Origin: Pseudomonas viridiflava
GTDB lineage: Bacteria; Pseudomonadota; Gammaproteobacteria; Pseudomonadales; Pseudomonadaceae
Reading direction: 5' to 3'
Length of the DNA stretch: 64,000 bases
Assembly (NCBI RefSeq): GCF_900602065.1
Contig: NZ_UWFN01000265.1
Span: 1-64,000, forward strand
The notes beneath the pieces are model-generated. The model was given only the letters and a program-made list of their open reading frames with translations, was not told where the DNA came from and searched no databases. Within the stretch, counting starts at the first letter, position 1, and every line of letters begins with the position of its first letter. This document shows positions 53,487 through 62,431 of the stretch, one piece after another. The translations under genes and the position numbers were made by a program.

Positions 53487-53780
53487 TCAGACCGGGTCGT
53501 TGCGACGCAACAACTCTTCGGGCAAGTGCTCGATGTACTCATCTTCTGCTGGCGGCATCTGCAGGTGGTAACCCTGGGTGTCGAGGTTTTCCAATACCTT
53601 GTTGATGTCCTCGCGAGACAAGGTGCGCTCAGGGCTCAGGACCAGATCAAACGCGTGAAACGGCTTGCCGAAAGCAACCATCAATTCCGGCGGTACGCGC
53701 TTGAGTTCATCACTCTTGAGCACGTAGAGGTACATCTCATTTCTCTTGCTGCTGCGGTAAATCGAGCAAATACGCTTCAC
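53487..53780 (-). CDS. YcgL family protein
   Basis: The 97 residues start at a GTG ([13 protein letters not shown]) with AGGAG seven bases upstream, overlapping the rnd stop as GTGA. The block [18 protein letters not shown] and [26 protein letters not shown] match YcgL. The longer frame to 54038 is within rnd and not real. Function is not established, but coupling to rnd is consistent across pseudomonads. Confidence 0.9.
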   Translation of the reverse strand: MKRICSIYRSSKRNEMYLYVLKSDELKRVPPELMVAFGKPFHAFDLVLSPERTLSREDINKVLENLDTQGYHLQMPPAEDEYIEHLPEELLRRNDPV

Positions 53781-54910
53781 TGCTGTTCTCCTGCGTTGGC
53801 CAGGCTGTCGAGCAGCGCTTGGCCCATCAATTCGCGGCGCCAGCCACGCAGCGAATCGGGCAATTGATAGGGGCCATCGGGAAAGCCGCTTTTGAGCAAG
53901 GCTTCGAGGGTCTTTTTGCGCAACATCAACTCTGGGGCCATATCCAGTTGTTCGGCATAGCGCTGGCCGACGGCACGAAGTGTCTTGATCACGGCCGCAG
54001 CCTCGATCGGCAAAGGCTCCGGCAACGCTGGCGGCCATTGATCTGGCGGCACGCTGGCCGATTTTTTAATCAGATCAAGAATGAATTCGCCATCCTGACG
54101 CACTGTCTTGGGGTGCATGTCGTCGATCTTCGCCAGCGCGGCCAGACTGTCGGGCTGCGTTCTGGCCAGCGGCCATAGCGAATGTTCGCGCACGATACGA
54201 TTACGCGGCACATTACGGGCACGGGCTTCACGTTCACGCCAGGCACACAGTTCACGCAACACTGCCAACTGCGCGCGGGACAGCTTCCAGGCCAGCTTGG
54301 CGTCGCGATACACCTCGTACGGGTCAACGTCGCGACGCAGATTGGCAACCAGCTCCGCCCCGTCCTCCAGCAGCCAGACGTATTTTTCATCTGACAGGCG
54401 CGGACGCAAAATGCCGTACAGCTCGGCCAGATGCACCGCGTCTTCGGCGGCATAGCTGATCTGGGTCTCGGACAGCGGGCGTTGCAACCAGTCTGAACGG
54501 GTTTCGCCCTTGGGCAGATCGATGTTCAGTACGTCCTGAACCAGTCTCGAATAGCCCATCGAGAAGCCAAGGTTCAGGTAAGCCGCTGCCAGTTGGGTAT
54601 CAAACAGCGGCGCTGGCAGACTGCCCGTCAGACGCAGCAGGACTTCCAGATCTTCGCTGCAGGCGTGAACCACTTTGATGACGCCGGGGTTTTCCAGCAG
54701 TGCCGACAACGGCCGCCAGTCATTGATCAACAGAGGGTCAATCAGCCAGGCGCTGGTACCGTCACCGATCTGCAGCAAGGCCGCGATAGGGTAAAAAGTG
54801 TCGACCCGCATGAACTCGGTGTCGAGGGCAACAAAGGGCAATGACTGCCACTGTGCGCAATGCAGGGCGAGGCTGTCGTCGTCGCGAATCCAGTGAATAT
54901 CGATGGCCAC
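53777..54910 (-). CDS. rnd: Ribonuclease D
   Basis: The 377 residues start at a GTG at 54910 ([10 protein letters not shown]) with a GGGAG site. The DEDD exonuclease domain has [15 protein letters not shown] and [13 protein letters not shown]; the HRDC domain lies at about 205-285. It trims 3' ends of tRNA precursors. The family's usual length is matched. It is followed by ycgL in an overlapping pair. Confidence 0.95.
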   Translation of the reverse strand: MAIDIHWIRDDDSLALHCAQWQSLPFVALDTEFMRVDTFYPIAALLQIGDGTSAWLIDPLLINDWRPLSALLENPGVIKVVHACSEDLEVLLRLTGSLPAPLFDTQLAAAYLNLGFSMGYSRLVQDVLNIDLPKGETRSDWLQRPLSETQISYAAEDAVHLAELYGILRPRLSDEKYVWLLEDGAELVANLRRDVDPYEVYRDAKLAWKLSRAQLAVLRELCAWREREARARNVPRNRIVREHSLWPLARTQPDSLAALAKIDDMHPKTVRQDGEFILDLIKKSASVPPDQWPPALPEPLPIEAAAVIKTLRAVGQRYAEQLDMAPELMLRKKTLEALLKSGFPDGPYQLPDSLRGWRRELMGQALLDSLANAGEQQ

Positions 54911-55057
54911 ACGGCTCTCCCTTGAAGAATGGCGCGCAGTATATATCGCCGTCAGCAATTACCGCGCATCTGTCCTACAAGTGTTGAACATCTTCATCTT
55001 GGATTTGCGGCTAATAAGGGCAAAAACCGACCGTTCATCGGGCCAGCGCGCCGACCT

Positions 55058-55693
55058 TCAGAACGCTAACTGCCCTTGCTCGTCGATTTGTAGCTTTACG
55101 CGCTCCAGACGCAACAGGAATTCCTTGCGATGCTTGCCACCACCATAACCGGTGAGTGAGCCGTCCGCGCCGATCACCCGATGGCACGGCAGAACGATGG
55201 ACATGCGGTTACTGCCATTAGCCAGCCCTACAGCGCGACTGCCTCCCGGCTTACCCAGCAACAGCGCGATTTCGCCATAGGTGCAGGTGGTGCCGTAAGG
55301 GACCTGACGTAACGCTTCCCACACCTGATTCTGAAAAATACTGCCTGGCGTGTGCAGCGGTACTTCAAAGCGGGTCAACGCGCCTTCGAAGTAGCGTTTC
55401 AGTTCGTCTGCGACCTGCAGCAGATGGGGCGTATCACCTGCGCCAACCAGGTAACCATAACGGCTGCGCAGCTCTTCGATTTCGCGCATCAGGATCGGTC
55501 GATCAAGGAATTCGAGCATTACCAGCCCGCGCTTCTCCGCCATGGCCAGCATAGGGCCCAGAGGCGTTGGCAAGATTTTGAAATACAGCGGCTCGCCGGT
55601 GGAGGGTTTGGCCGGTTTGGTTTGGAGGAGATTTTTCAGGGCGGCGTTGAAGGCGAAGATCTGTTCAGTTCCTGCCTTGTCGATTCCTTCCAA
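55058..55693 (-). CDS. ogt: Methylated-DNA--protein-cysteine methyltransferase
   Basis: The protein has 211 residues with the acceptor motif IVLPCHRVIG (Cys about 169), a Tyr in the YGEIA wing motif, and LANGSNRM. It repairs O6-methylguanine and O4-methylthymine by irreversible transfer of the alkyl group to its Cys. It lacks the N-terminal Ada regulatory domain, so it is Ogt-type. It has 30 to 40 residues more at the N-terminus than average, and an internal start is possible. Confidence 0.93.
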   Translation of the reverse strand: MEGIDKAGTEQIFAFNAALKNLLQTKPAKPSTGEPLYFKILPTPLGPMLAMAEKRGLVMLEFLDRPILMREIEELRSRYGYLVGAGDTPHLLQVADELKRYFEGALTRFEVPLHTPGSIFQNQVWEALRQVPYGTTCTYGEIALLLGKPGGSRAVGLANGSNRMSIVLPCHRVIGADGSLTGYGGGKHRKEFLLRLERVKLQIDEQGQLAF

Positions 55694-55740
55694 TACATCT
55701 CTCCTGTGCCTTGCCAGTTATCAGTGGAAAAACTGCCAAC

Positions 55741-55816
55741 CTGTAGGAGCTGCCGAAGGCTGCGAAAGCGATCTATCTGATAAAACGCCTTCGCAGCCTT
55801 CGGCAGCTCCTACAAG
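55741..55816. repeat. REP palindrome (taggagctgccgaagg family)
   Basis: The inverted arms ctgtaggagctgccgaag and cttcggcagctcctaca are separated by about 40 bases. Confidence 0.92.
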
Positions 55817-55874
55817 TCACGCGTGACGCAAAGATCCTGCATAAAAGCGCCAGATGAGCCAAGTTTAAACCCAT

Positions 55875-55910
55875 AAAAAAGCCGCGACAGGTTTGCCTGT
55901 CGCGGCTTTC
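55875..55910 (-). terminator. Rho-independent terminator of maeA
   Basis: The perfect ten-base arms gccgcgacag (55881-55890) and ctgtcgcggc (55897-55906) have a six-base loop. The minus-strand stem is followed by a T run opposite 55875-55880. It lies about 20 bases after the maeA stop. Confidence 0.92.
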
Positions 55911-55931
55911 GCTCATCCCGTCAGCCCGCGA

Positions 55932-57620
55932 TCAAACCGCGCTGCGACGATAAGCCCGGTACTTCGGCTGCCAGAAGTTACGCTGGATCGCCTCAACCAG
56001 AAACTCTTCAGTAGTTTCCAGCGCCACGCCATCAGCCTGAGCCTGCTTGGCGACGGCCAGAGCGATCTTCTTGCTGACTTCCTGAATCTCCTTCAGCGGC
56101 GGCAATACCGCGTCGCCCTTGCCCGTCACCATCGGTGAACACTCAGCCAGCGCGTTGGACGCCGCCATCAGCATTTTGTCGGAGATCCGTGTGGCTTTTG
56201 CCGCGATCACACCCAGACCAATGCCCGGGAAGATGTAGGAGTTGTTGCACTGTGCGATGTGGAACGTGCGATCACCCACAGTCACCGGGGCAAATGGACT
56301 ACCGGTTGCTACCAGCGCATCGCCGTTGGTCCAGGTCAGGACTTCCTGCGGGGTGACTTCGACCTTCGACGTCGGATTGGACAACGGCATGACCAGCGGC
56401 TTGGCGCAGTGTTTATGCATCTCGCGGATGATCTGCTCGGTGAACAGGCCACGCTGGCCGGACACGCCGATCAACACAGTCGGCTTGCCGTTAGTCACTA
56501 CGTCCAGCAGCTCAGGGTAGCCCGAGCCACTCGACCAGCCCGCCACGTCGCCAGCTTTCTGAGCCAGGTTTTTCTGGAAGTCCAGCAGGTTGTCCATGCT
56601 GTCGGTCAACAGGCCAAAACGATCCACCATCATCACCCGCTTGCGGGCTTCTGCTTCCGTCAGGCCTTCAATCACCATCGCGGCGATGATGTGCTCGGCA
56701 ATACCGCAACCGGCCGAACCCGCGCCGAGGAACACCACGCGCTGCTGACCGAGGGTTTCATTCTTGGCTTTACAGGCCGCCAGCAAGGTGCCGACCGCAA
56801 CCGATGCAGTGCCCTGAATGTCGTCGTTGAAGCAGCACAGCTCGTCGCGGTACTTGTCCAGCAACGGCATGGCGTTGGTCTGGGCGAAGTCTTCGAACTG
56901 CAGCAGCACGTCCGGCCAGCGACGCTGAACAGCCTCGATGAACAGCGCGATGAAGTCTTCATATTCCTTGCCGGTCACCCGCTTGTTGCGCCAGCCCATG
57001 TACATCGGGTCGTCGAGCAACTCCTGATTGTTGGTGCCGACGTCCAGCACGATAGGCAACGTGTAAGCCGGGCTGATCCCGCCGCACGCGGTGTACAGCG
57101 ACAGCTTGCCAATCGGAATGCCCATGCCACCGATGCCCTGATCACCCAGACCGAGAATCCGCTCGCTGTCCGTGACTACGATGATCTTGATGCGGTCCTT
57201 GGTGGCGCTGCGCAGAATATCGTCGATACGGTCGCGATCCGGATAAGAAATAAACAGACCACGGTGAGTACGATAGATTTTGGAGAATTCCTGACAGGCC
57301 TGCCCTACCGTCGGCGTGTAGATAATTGGCAGCATTTCATCGAGGTGAGAATCCAGCAGGCGGAAGAACAACGTTTCGTTGTTGTCCTGGATCGAACGCA
57401 GATAAATATGCTTGTCCAGATCACTCGCGCACTGCTGATACTGGCTGTACACCCGCGTCACTTGCTCTTCGATCGTCTCTACGTTTTGCGGTAGCAGCCC
57501 GATCAGATTGAATTCGACCCGCTCTTGCGGGGTAAAAGCACTGCCTTTATTCAGCAGGGGCATTTCCAGCAGCGAAGGGCCGGCATAGGAAATATATAAA
57601 GGTCGCGAAGTCTTGGTCAT
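55932..57620 (-). CDS. maeA: NAD-dependent malic enzyme (SfcA type)
   Basis: The protein has 562 residues, the length of E. coli MaeA. The conserved blocks [10 protein letters not shown] near 105, [17 protein letters not shown], and the NAD-binding [13 protein letters not shown] are present. The enzyme decarboxylates malate to pyruvate with NAD. The TTCAGTTA-rich 5' region 57621-57879 holds only the upstream sequence; a small hairpin (57712-57728, ccccga/tcgggg) lies there. Confidence 0.95.
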   Translation of the reverse strand: MTKTSRPLYISYAGPSLLEMPLLNKGSAFTPQERVEFNLIGLLPQNVETIEEQVTRVYSQYQQCASDLDKHIYLRSIQDNNETLFFRLLDSHLDEMLPIIYTPTVGQACQEFSKIYRTHRGLFISYPDRDRIDDILRSATKDRIKIIVVTDSERILGLGDQGIGGMGIPIGKLSLYTACGGISPAYTLPIVLDVGTNNQELLDDPMYMGWRNKRVTGKEYEDFIALFIEAVQRRWPDVLLQFEDFAQTNAMPLLDKYRDELCCFNDDIQGTASVAVGTLLAACKAKNETLGQQRVVFLGAGSAGCGIAEHIIAAMVIEGLTEAEARKRVMMVDRFGLLTDSMDNLLDFQKNLAQKAGDVAGWSSGSGYPELLDVVTNGKPTVLIGVSGQRGLFTEQIIREMHKHCAKPLVMPLSNPTSKVEVTPQEVLTWTNGDALVATGSPFAPVTVGDRTFHIAQCNNSYIFPGIGLGVIAAKATRISDKMLMAASNALAECSPMVTGKGDAVLPPLKEIQEVSKKIALAVAKQAQADGVALETTEEFLVEAIQRNFWQPKYRAYRRSAV

Positions 57621-57879
57621 TTTCAGTTATCGCCTTTTCTTGTCTACTCGTATTCAGTCCGTACAACCGAGGCCGGCAACCCGGAATCTCCATTACAGAG
57701 CGCATCAGGGCCAGCCCCGAAAAATCGGGGGTCGTGAAATCAAGGTGCACATCTTACTCGCGCAAAATCGTGTTGCGACAATTTGCCGCTACTACATGGC
57801 GAAAGGATGGCAAAAAATCAGACTCGTATGCCCCGGCGCTGCTGGGTAGACTCGGAATTGTCACGGAATATGTTGACCA

Positions 57880-57955
57880 CTGTAGGAGCTGCCGAAGGCT
57901 GCGAAGGCGTTTTTCATGCCACTCCGTATTTCGCAGCCTTCGGTAGCTCCTACAA
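57880..57955. repeat. REP palindrome (taggagctgccgaagg family)
   Basis: The left arm is ctgtaggagctgccgaag; the right arm has one change (cttcggtagctcctaca). It sits upstream of the HAD gene. Confidence 0.9.
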
Positions 57956-57992
57956 AATCGTGCGTATCTTCCCCATTTCAATGAGGTAACCC

Positions 57993-58643
57993 ATGCTCAA
58001 CAACCGACGCTTCTCGGCATTCCTGTTTGACATGGACGGCACGCTGCTCAACTCCATCGTCGCCGCCGAGCGGGTCTGGACTCACTGGGCAGAACGCCAC
58101 GGCCTGGACGTCAAAACATTTCTGCCCACTATCCACGGCGTGCGATGCATCGACACCATCCGCAACCTCAACCTGCCCGGCGTTGACGCAGAACGGGAAG
58201 CCGAAGCCATCTCACAAGCAGAAATTGACGATGTAGAAGGCGTCATCGAAGTCGCCGACGCCGCCCGCCTCCTCGCCTCTCTCCCGCCAGAGCGTTGGGC
58301 TATCGTCACCTCCGCCCCACGCGCCTTGGCCGAAGCGCGCCTGAAAGCCGCTGGCCTGAAACTACCGGTCAACATCGTCACATCCGAAGACGTCACCCAA
58401 GGCAAACCCTTCCCGGACTGCTTCCTGCTTGCAGCGAAACGTCTGGGCGTTGATCCGAAAGACTGCCTGGTATTCGAAGATGCACCCGCAGGTATTGCGG
58501 CGGCGGAAGCAGCAGGCGCGAGTGTGGTTGTGATTACGGCAACGCATGAGCATGAGATGGAGACGCGGCACGGGACGCTGGCGAGTTATGAAGGGGTGAC
58601 GGTGGTGGTTGATGCTGAGGGGTTGGGGTTGATGCGGGTTTAG
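57993..58643 (+). CDS. HAD-superfamily phosphatase (sugar-phosphatase type, YfbT-like)
   Basis: The protein has 216 residues with motif I DMDGTLLNS (about 13-21), motif II with T/S in IVTSAPRA, motif III Lys in GKPFPDC and motif IV FEDAPAGIAAA. This is the beta-phosphoglucomutase/GPP-type HAD family, which dephosphorylates small sugar or polyol phosphates. The gene was probably duplicated: a broken second copy lies at 59578-59789. An AGGTAACCC leader precedes both ATGs. Confidence 0.92.
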   Translation: MLNNRRFSAFLFDMDGTLLNSIVAAERVWTHWAERHGLDVKTFLPTIHGVRCIDTIRNLNLPGVDAEREAEAISQAEIDDVEGVIEVADAARLLASLPPERWAIVTSAPRALAEARLKAAGLKLPVNIVTSEDVTQGKPFPDCFLLAAKRLGVDPKDCLVFEDAPAGIAAAEAAGASVVVITATHEHEMETRHGTLASYEGVTVVVDAEGLGLMRV

Positions 58644-58679
58644 AGCAGGAAGTCAGCCCGCACCCAAGAGCCTGACTAT

Positions 58680-58925
58680 CTAGATAGTAATCGTCGCGAT
58701 CGTGGCACTAATGCCAGCGGCGACTGCCATGGAATACCAGAAAAACTCATCAGCAACCTCTCCAGCATCGACTCCGTGAGACCAAGCGCGGTAGGTATCT
58801 ACCGCACTCGATACAGGTTGCGAGCCTAAGCTCTCCGCCCCGTTGTGATATTTCGTCCAGCCCTTCTCCTCGAAAAATAGCCGAATCCGGGCTCGAATGA
58901 ACTCGCCTGCGCGAATATCGCCAAC
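58680..58925 (-). pseudogene. Open frame with no standard start, C-terminus like the small membrane protein at 59819
   Basis: One minus-strand frame is open for 81 codons from after a TAG at 58926-58928 to the TAG at 58680-58682. It reads EFFWYSMAVAAGISATI near its end, resembling EIFWYPVAIAIGMIG in the gene at 59819-60061. No ATG, GTG or TTG begins it suitably; only ATT and GTT are near the top. It looks like a decayed copy of that gene, placed after the intact HAD gene just as the intact copy follows the broken one. Confidence 0.4.
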
Positions 58926-58969
58926 CTAAAAAACGACGAAAAATTGTCTCCAGTCGGATACACTTGGCA

Positions 58970-59263
58970 GTGACGTACACAATACAGCAGACACAAATTT
59001 TCACCCATTGGCACGCAGGCTTGCGCGACATACGGGCCAGGATCGCTATAGCGCGACGTATTGAGCGCGTATCGGCAGGTAATCTGGGAGACGTGAAAGC
59101 CGTCGGCGAAGGAGTGTCCGAGATGCGCGTAGATGTCGGCGCAGGATACAGAATCTATTTCACCACCCGGGACCGTACGATCATCGTGCTCCTGGTCGGC
59201 GGGGATAAATCAACTCAGCCGGGTGATATGAGGCAGGCAAAAATAATGGCGAAGGAGGTTTGA
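58970..59263 (+). CDS. Toxin of RelE/ParE-type toxin-antitoxin pair (addiction module killer)
   Basis: The 97 residues start at a GTG (VTYTIQQTQIF); a TTG two codons before is an alternative. The family pattern is clear: F-x-x-W-x-x-x-L-R-D near 12-20, R-I-x-R-V, GDVK-V-G-x-G-V-S-E-M-R and Y-R-I-Y-F, then VVLL-GGDKS-like (IVLLVGGDKSTQ). These belong to the compact HigB/RelE-like killer proteins, which usually cleave mRNA. The antitoxin follows after three bases. Confidence 0.92.
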   Translation: MTYTIQQTQIFTHWHAGLRDIRARIAIARRIERVSAGNLGDVKAVGEGVSEMRVDVGAGYRIYFTTRDRTIIVLLVGGDKSTQPGDMRQAKIMAKEV

Positions 59264-59266
59264 TAA

Positions 59267-59551
59267 ATGGCTGATACCCTGGTGCCGTTTGATATGGCAG
59301 AAATCCTTGACAGCGACGAGGCCATCAACGAATACCTCTCCCAGGTTCTTGCTGATGGTGATACGGACGAACTGATTCGTGCCGTTGGCCATGTAGCAAA
59401 AGCACGTGGCATGGCTCAGATAGCCAAGGATTCAGGGCTTGGCAGAGCCAGTCTGTACAAAGCTTTGGCTCCAGGGGCGAAGCCGCGCTTTGACACAGTA
59501 CTGAAAGTATTAAATGCACTCGGAATCAAGCTGGTCACTCATCGTCCTTAA
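59267..59551 (+). CDS. Antitoxin of the pair (HigA-type addiction module antidote)
   Basis: The 94 residues have an Xre-like helix-turn-helix in the C-terminal half: MAQIAKDSGLGRASLYKALAP. The N-terminal FDMAEILDSDEAINEYLSQVL region is characteristic of the antidote family paired with the upstream toxin. Toxin-first order is usual for this type. A strong AAGGAGG site spans the toxin's end. The antitoxin probably represses its own operon. Confidence 0.93.
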   Translation: MADTLVPFDMAEILDSDEAINEYLSQVLADGDTDELIRAVGHVAKARGMAQIAKDSGLGRASLYKALAPGAKPRFDTVLKVLNALGIKLVTHRP

Positions 59552-59577
59552 CCAGAATTTCAACCCGAGGTAACCCA

Positions 59578-59789
59578 TGCTCAACAACCGACGCTCTCGG
59601 CATTTCTGTTCGACATGGACGGCACGCTGCTCAATTCCATCGTCGCCGCCGAGCGGGTCTGGAATCACTGGGTAGAACGTCATGGCGTTGACGCAGCATG
59701 AGATAGAGACGCCGCACGCGACGCTGGCGAGCTATGAAGGGGTGACGGTGGTGGTTGATGCTGAGGGGTTGAGTCTCACTCGGAACTGA
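59578..59789 (+). pseudogene. Broken second copy of the HAD phosphatase gene
   Basis: The first 100 bases after ATG match 57993-58100 almost exactly, with a one-base deletion at the ninth or tenth codon (cgacgcttctcgg becomes cgacgctctcgg), which shifts frame. About 450 bases of the middle are then missing. The 3' end (gcatgagat...gaggggttg) matches 58547-58628. The leader aggtaaccc is also shared. It is not functional. Confidence 0.92.
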
Positions 59790-59818
59790 CCATCAGACTG
59801 CATGCCAGCAAAAAGCGA

Positions 59819-60061
59819 TTAGCTGAGTAGCCTGGCCAGCAACAGCGTTACCGTGGAAACTGCGCCAATCATGCCGATGGCAATTGCGACGGGATACCAG
59901 AAGATTTCTCGAGTCATTTTGCGAGCTTCAGTATTAAGCCTGTTTTTTTCAGCGCCGAGCTTGTCAGCCTCCAAAACCAGCTTGTGCGCTTCGGCTAACA
60001 TTTTTTTGATCTCGGCTTTGGTTTTTTCGAGCTCGCCTTCAGTCATGACGTGTTCCTGCAT
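59819..60061 (-). CDS. Small coiled-coil membrane protein, function unknown
   Basis: The 80 residues have a charged helical N-terminal part (about 8-50; repeats of E, K, A and L suggest a coiled coil) and one C-terminal membrane segment (about 54-77). The ATG at 60061 has an AGGGAAA site; a second ATG five codons in has its own AGGA. The adjacent decayed frame at 58680 shares its tail. It is convergent to the HAD remnant. Confidence 0.65.
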   Translation of the reverse strand: MQEHVMTEGELEKTKAEIKKMLAEAHKLVLEADKLGAEKNRLNTEARKMTREIFWYPVAIAIGMIGAVSTVTLLLARLLS

Positions 60062-60305
60062 GGTTTTCCCTGAAATGAGCGCCTATATGAGCCTGCGCCC
60101 CTGAAACTGATTTCCCTCGTTATGCCGAGTGGATTCAGGTTCATCTTCAGCCAATTCCAATTGGCGACTGCGGTAGTTATTCATATCTCCAGGCTCTCGA
60201 CTATCAACCAGAGGAAAATCGGACGATTCCTAAACCCCCTTTGGCCCGCGTTAGCCGAGATCCCCTATCCCAGTGAGAAGTTCTGTGTTTGCCCGCTATC
60301 CGTTA

Positions 60306-60390
60306 AGACCGGCTTCAGACGGGAGGGCGGTATTTCTGCCGAAGAATATTTGATAAATGTCCCGACGCCCTCCCGGCTAAAGCCGGTCCT
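60306..60390. repeat. Inverted repeat of a third REP-like family, plus adjacent half repeat
   Basis: Arms gaccggcttcagacgggagg and ccctcccggctaaagccggt are inverted with small differences. It is followed by a half repeat of the gcgggcaagcctccccac family at about 60409-60430. The gap 60062-60503 holds these and no supported gene. Confidence 0.75.
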
Positions 60391-60503
60391 ACGGGATGGC
60401 GTGGAACCTGTGGGGAGGCTTGCCCGCGATTCAGGCGCCGCCGGGCATCAGGTACACCGGGAACCACCCACACTCCTCCACCCGTCCAGCCAATCACCTC
60501 AAT

Positions 60504-60749
60504 TCACTCATCAGCACCCAACCGTCTACGTCGAGCCACCAACGCTCGCCGAAATGACAAATTTGCGTAATCCATAAAAAGCCGCGCCAGATGATTCAGC
60601 GCCATCTCCTCGCCTTCACTGCCCACAACGAAGTCGAAGCCCAGGGCACGCTTGTTCTCGCCGGGTAGCAGCGACTCGAAAGTAATTGGCCGCTTATTGG
60701 TCTCTTTGGCTTCGTACAGGATGCGCAGTAGAGAAATAGTCGCGGTCAT
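60504..60749 (-). CDS. Small hypothetical protein
   Basis: The 81 residues start MTATISLLRILYEAKETNKRP with AAGGGG six bases before the ATG. The C-terminal part is strongly basic (RRALVARRRRLGADE). It has no signal peptide or membrane segment. The longer frame to 61130 passes through a terminator and was not used. No family is recognised. Confidence 0.5.
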   Translation of the reverse strand: MTATISLLRILYEAKETNKRPITFESLLPGENKRALGFDFVVGSEGEEMALNHLARLFMDYANLSFRRALVARRRRLGADE

Positions 60750-60962
60750 GATCGCCCCTTGCCAATCAGGTGTACTCAGGACAACCCAGACCTGCGCCCA
60801 AAAGCCGGGATTCTTTTCGGGTATGCCTGGCATCCGGCTCCTCCCTCTTGGGGAGCAAAATAAATTGGGCCCCAGCAGCACTCCTAGCTCGGAGCGATGG
60901 GAGTGGCGGCGCAAAAGACGAAAAAGCCCCGGCAAATGCCGTGGCTCGAAGAACCATAGAAA

Positions 60963-60994
60963 GCAAAAAGCCCAGCACTGTGGCTGGGCTTTGC
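60963..60994. terminator. Rho-independent terminator between small genes
   Basis: The arms aaagcccagc (60967-60976) and gctgggcttt (60983-60992) have a six-base loop. The minus-strand stem is followed by TTTTT. It lies about 75 bases beyond the stop of the OB-fold gene. The gap 60750-61066 contains nothing else I would support. Confidence 0.9.
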
Positions 60995-61066
60995 TCGCGG
61001 AAAAACCACAAAGTAACGGTAAATCTATAGAACAGGCCCGGGCCTGTCGAGATTCTGTTTGAGTGA

Positions 61067-61654
61067 CTAGTTCGACATTTTGCAATCTTCGAACATTGGA
61101 GTTTTGATCACATCGCCCTTGCCCGTACAAATCACTGTAACGTTCTGACCTTTTTTCAATTGAGCCATCACTTCTAGATCAGATTTATCGAACTGGAATT
61201 GCGGCCCCATAAACTGATTTTTACTGGCCAAAACCAGATACGGCCTGCCTCTGTAATCAGTATTGATATCATCAATGCGCCCAGTGATCTTGACCTGCTT
61301 GCCCTTGAATAGAATATCAGCGGCGACCGTATTCTCCTCATAACTTGAGGAGACCTGCGAAGCTGTATATACCTTCAAAGGCTCCGCCGGTGCAGCTTTC
61401 GCTGCTGGTTGGGCAGGAGCAACTTGAGCCGCTGGCTGGGCAGGGGTCTGCACTGCCTCGTCAGTTTTGGGTGATGACGGCGCTGCAAAAATGACTACCA
61501 AACTGAGGATTAACCAGCCAAAGCCAAGTACGCGCGACAGCGTGGAATGACCTTTTCGAAACAGAAACCACGAAAAGATAACCGGAAAAAAAACGATCCC
61601 CGCCCCGAGAAGAAAACCAACTTTTCGTGTGGATGGTGCATTTACATCATTCAT
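61067..61654 (-). CDS. Membrane-anchored OB-fold (tRNA_anti-like) protein
   Basis: The 195 residues start at MNDVNAPSTRK with GGAGAG; two earlier ATGs lack one. Two hydrophobic segments (about 11-31 and 40-57) are followed by an Ala/Pro/Gln-rich linker (about 60-92) with repeated AQPAAK-type units. The C-terminal domain has VKITGRIDDINTDYRGRPYLVLASK, which fits the tRNA_anti-like OB fold found in small lipoprotein and phage-type proteins. Function is unknown. Confidence 0.8.
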   Translation of the reverse strand: MNDVNAPSTRKVGFLLGAGIVFFPVIFSWFLFRKGHSTLSRVLGFGWLILSLVVIFAAPSSPKTDEAVQTPAQPAAQVAPAQPAAKAAPAEPLKVYTASQVSSSYEENTVAADILFKGKQVKITGRIDDINTDYRGRPYLVLASKNQFMGPQFQFDKSDLEVMAQLKKGQNVTVICTGKGDVIKTPMFEDCKMSN

Positions 61655-61734
61655 TTCGCTCTCCATGGCGATCTGTAAAGGCGCACATTCTGGACTGCGC
61701 AACACCAAATTGCCATCATCACAACGACTCTTGG

Positions 61735-62110
61735 TTAAGCTGCTTTGCGACAGAACTCCAACGCGCTATATATCCACGCCAAGCCAGCCTTCCAGAGCTG
61801 CCTGGTTTTCTCTTCGCCAAAGCCCGTTTCCTGAGCTGGCCACATGAGCGGATCACCCAAGGTAGCCTTGTCGATGCCGGTCAGTGGCACATTACCCAGG
61901 CGCGGCTGTAAGTGGCACTTGATCAGCGATGCGCCAGTCTTCTTGCGCTTATCAGACAGGCTAAGGTCGCGGACCATGCGGTCGGCGTAAAAGTCGAGCA
62001 GCTCACCGGTCAGCAGCCACCTCGACAGGTTGGTACCGGCACCGGCGTAGAGGCCAGGCGGATACCCGCCGACACCAAAAGCATGGCCGGTATGTTTCGC
62101 AGATGATGGG
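61735..62110 (-). pseudogene. Fragment resembling the N-terminal part of a tyrosine recombinase (integrase)
   Basis: The frame open from about 62110 reads DFYADRMVRDLSLSDKRKKTG, then LIKCHLQPRLGNVPLTGIDKATLGDPLMWP. This resembles the core-binding domain of phage-type integrases. It stops at 61735 before any catalytic R-H-R-Y region. It lies beside the 3' end of tRNA-Ser, the usual place of an integrase gene. Assignment rests on memory of the family and needs a search. Confidence 0.45.
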
Positions 62111-62199
62111 GTTCAGGGAGGACTAGAGCGTCCCTTAAAGGTCTAGAGCAGACGATATTTGCCCTAAACCTGCCCTAGACTTTAAGACCAGAAACGAAA

Positions 62200-62232
62200 A
62201 ACCCCCGATAACTTCAACGTTATCAGGGGTTT
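62200..62232 (-). terminator. Rho-independent terminator of tRNA-Ser
   Basis: The arms aacccccgataac and gttatcaggggttt form a stem around ttcaac. The minus strand ends in TTTTT. It lies 16 bases after the tRNA. Confidence 0.88.
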
Positions 62233-62247
62233 GGCGTGTAGCAATAA

Positions 62248-62337
62248 TGGCGGAGAGATAGGGATTTGAACCCTAGGTACTGTCGCCAGTACAACGGATT
62301 TCGAATCCGTCCCGTTCGGCCACTCCGGCATCTCTCC
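62248..62337 (-). tRNA. tRNA-Ser (CGA)
   Basis: The minus strand gives a 90-base class II tRNA with encoded CCA: acceptor GGAGAGA/TCTCTCC, a long variable arm and anticodon loop gattCGAaatc. Confidence 0.97.
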
Positions 62338-62431
62338 AACGGCGCGCATCATAACAGTTCAATCGCAGAAGGCGATACCTTTTGCTAATTTTTTTTCGTG
62401 CTATCAAGCGCTTGCGTTACTTTTTTCCGTC

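Noticed and set aside
53781..54038. Upstream extension of the YcgL frame
   Set aside because: It lies entirely inside rnd in another frame. The GTG at 53780 has an RBS and the family N-terminus.
60122..60577. 151-residue plus-strand ORF
   Set aside because: It runs through inverted repeats and overlaps the minus-strand small gene. There is no RBS or family feature.
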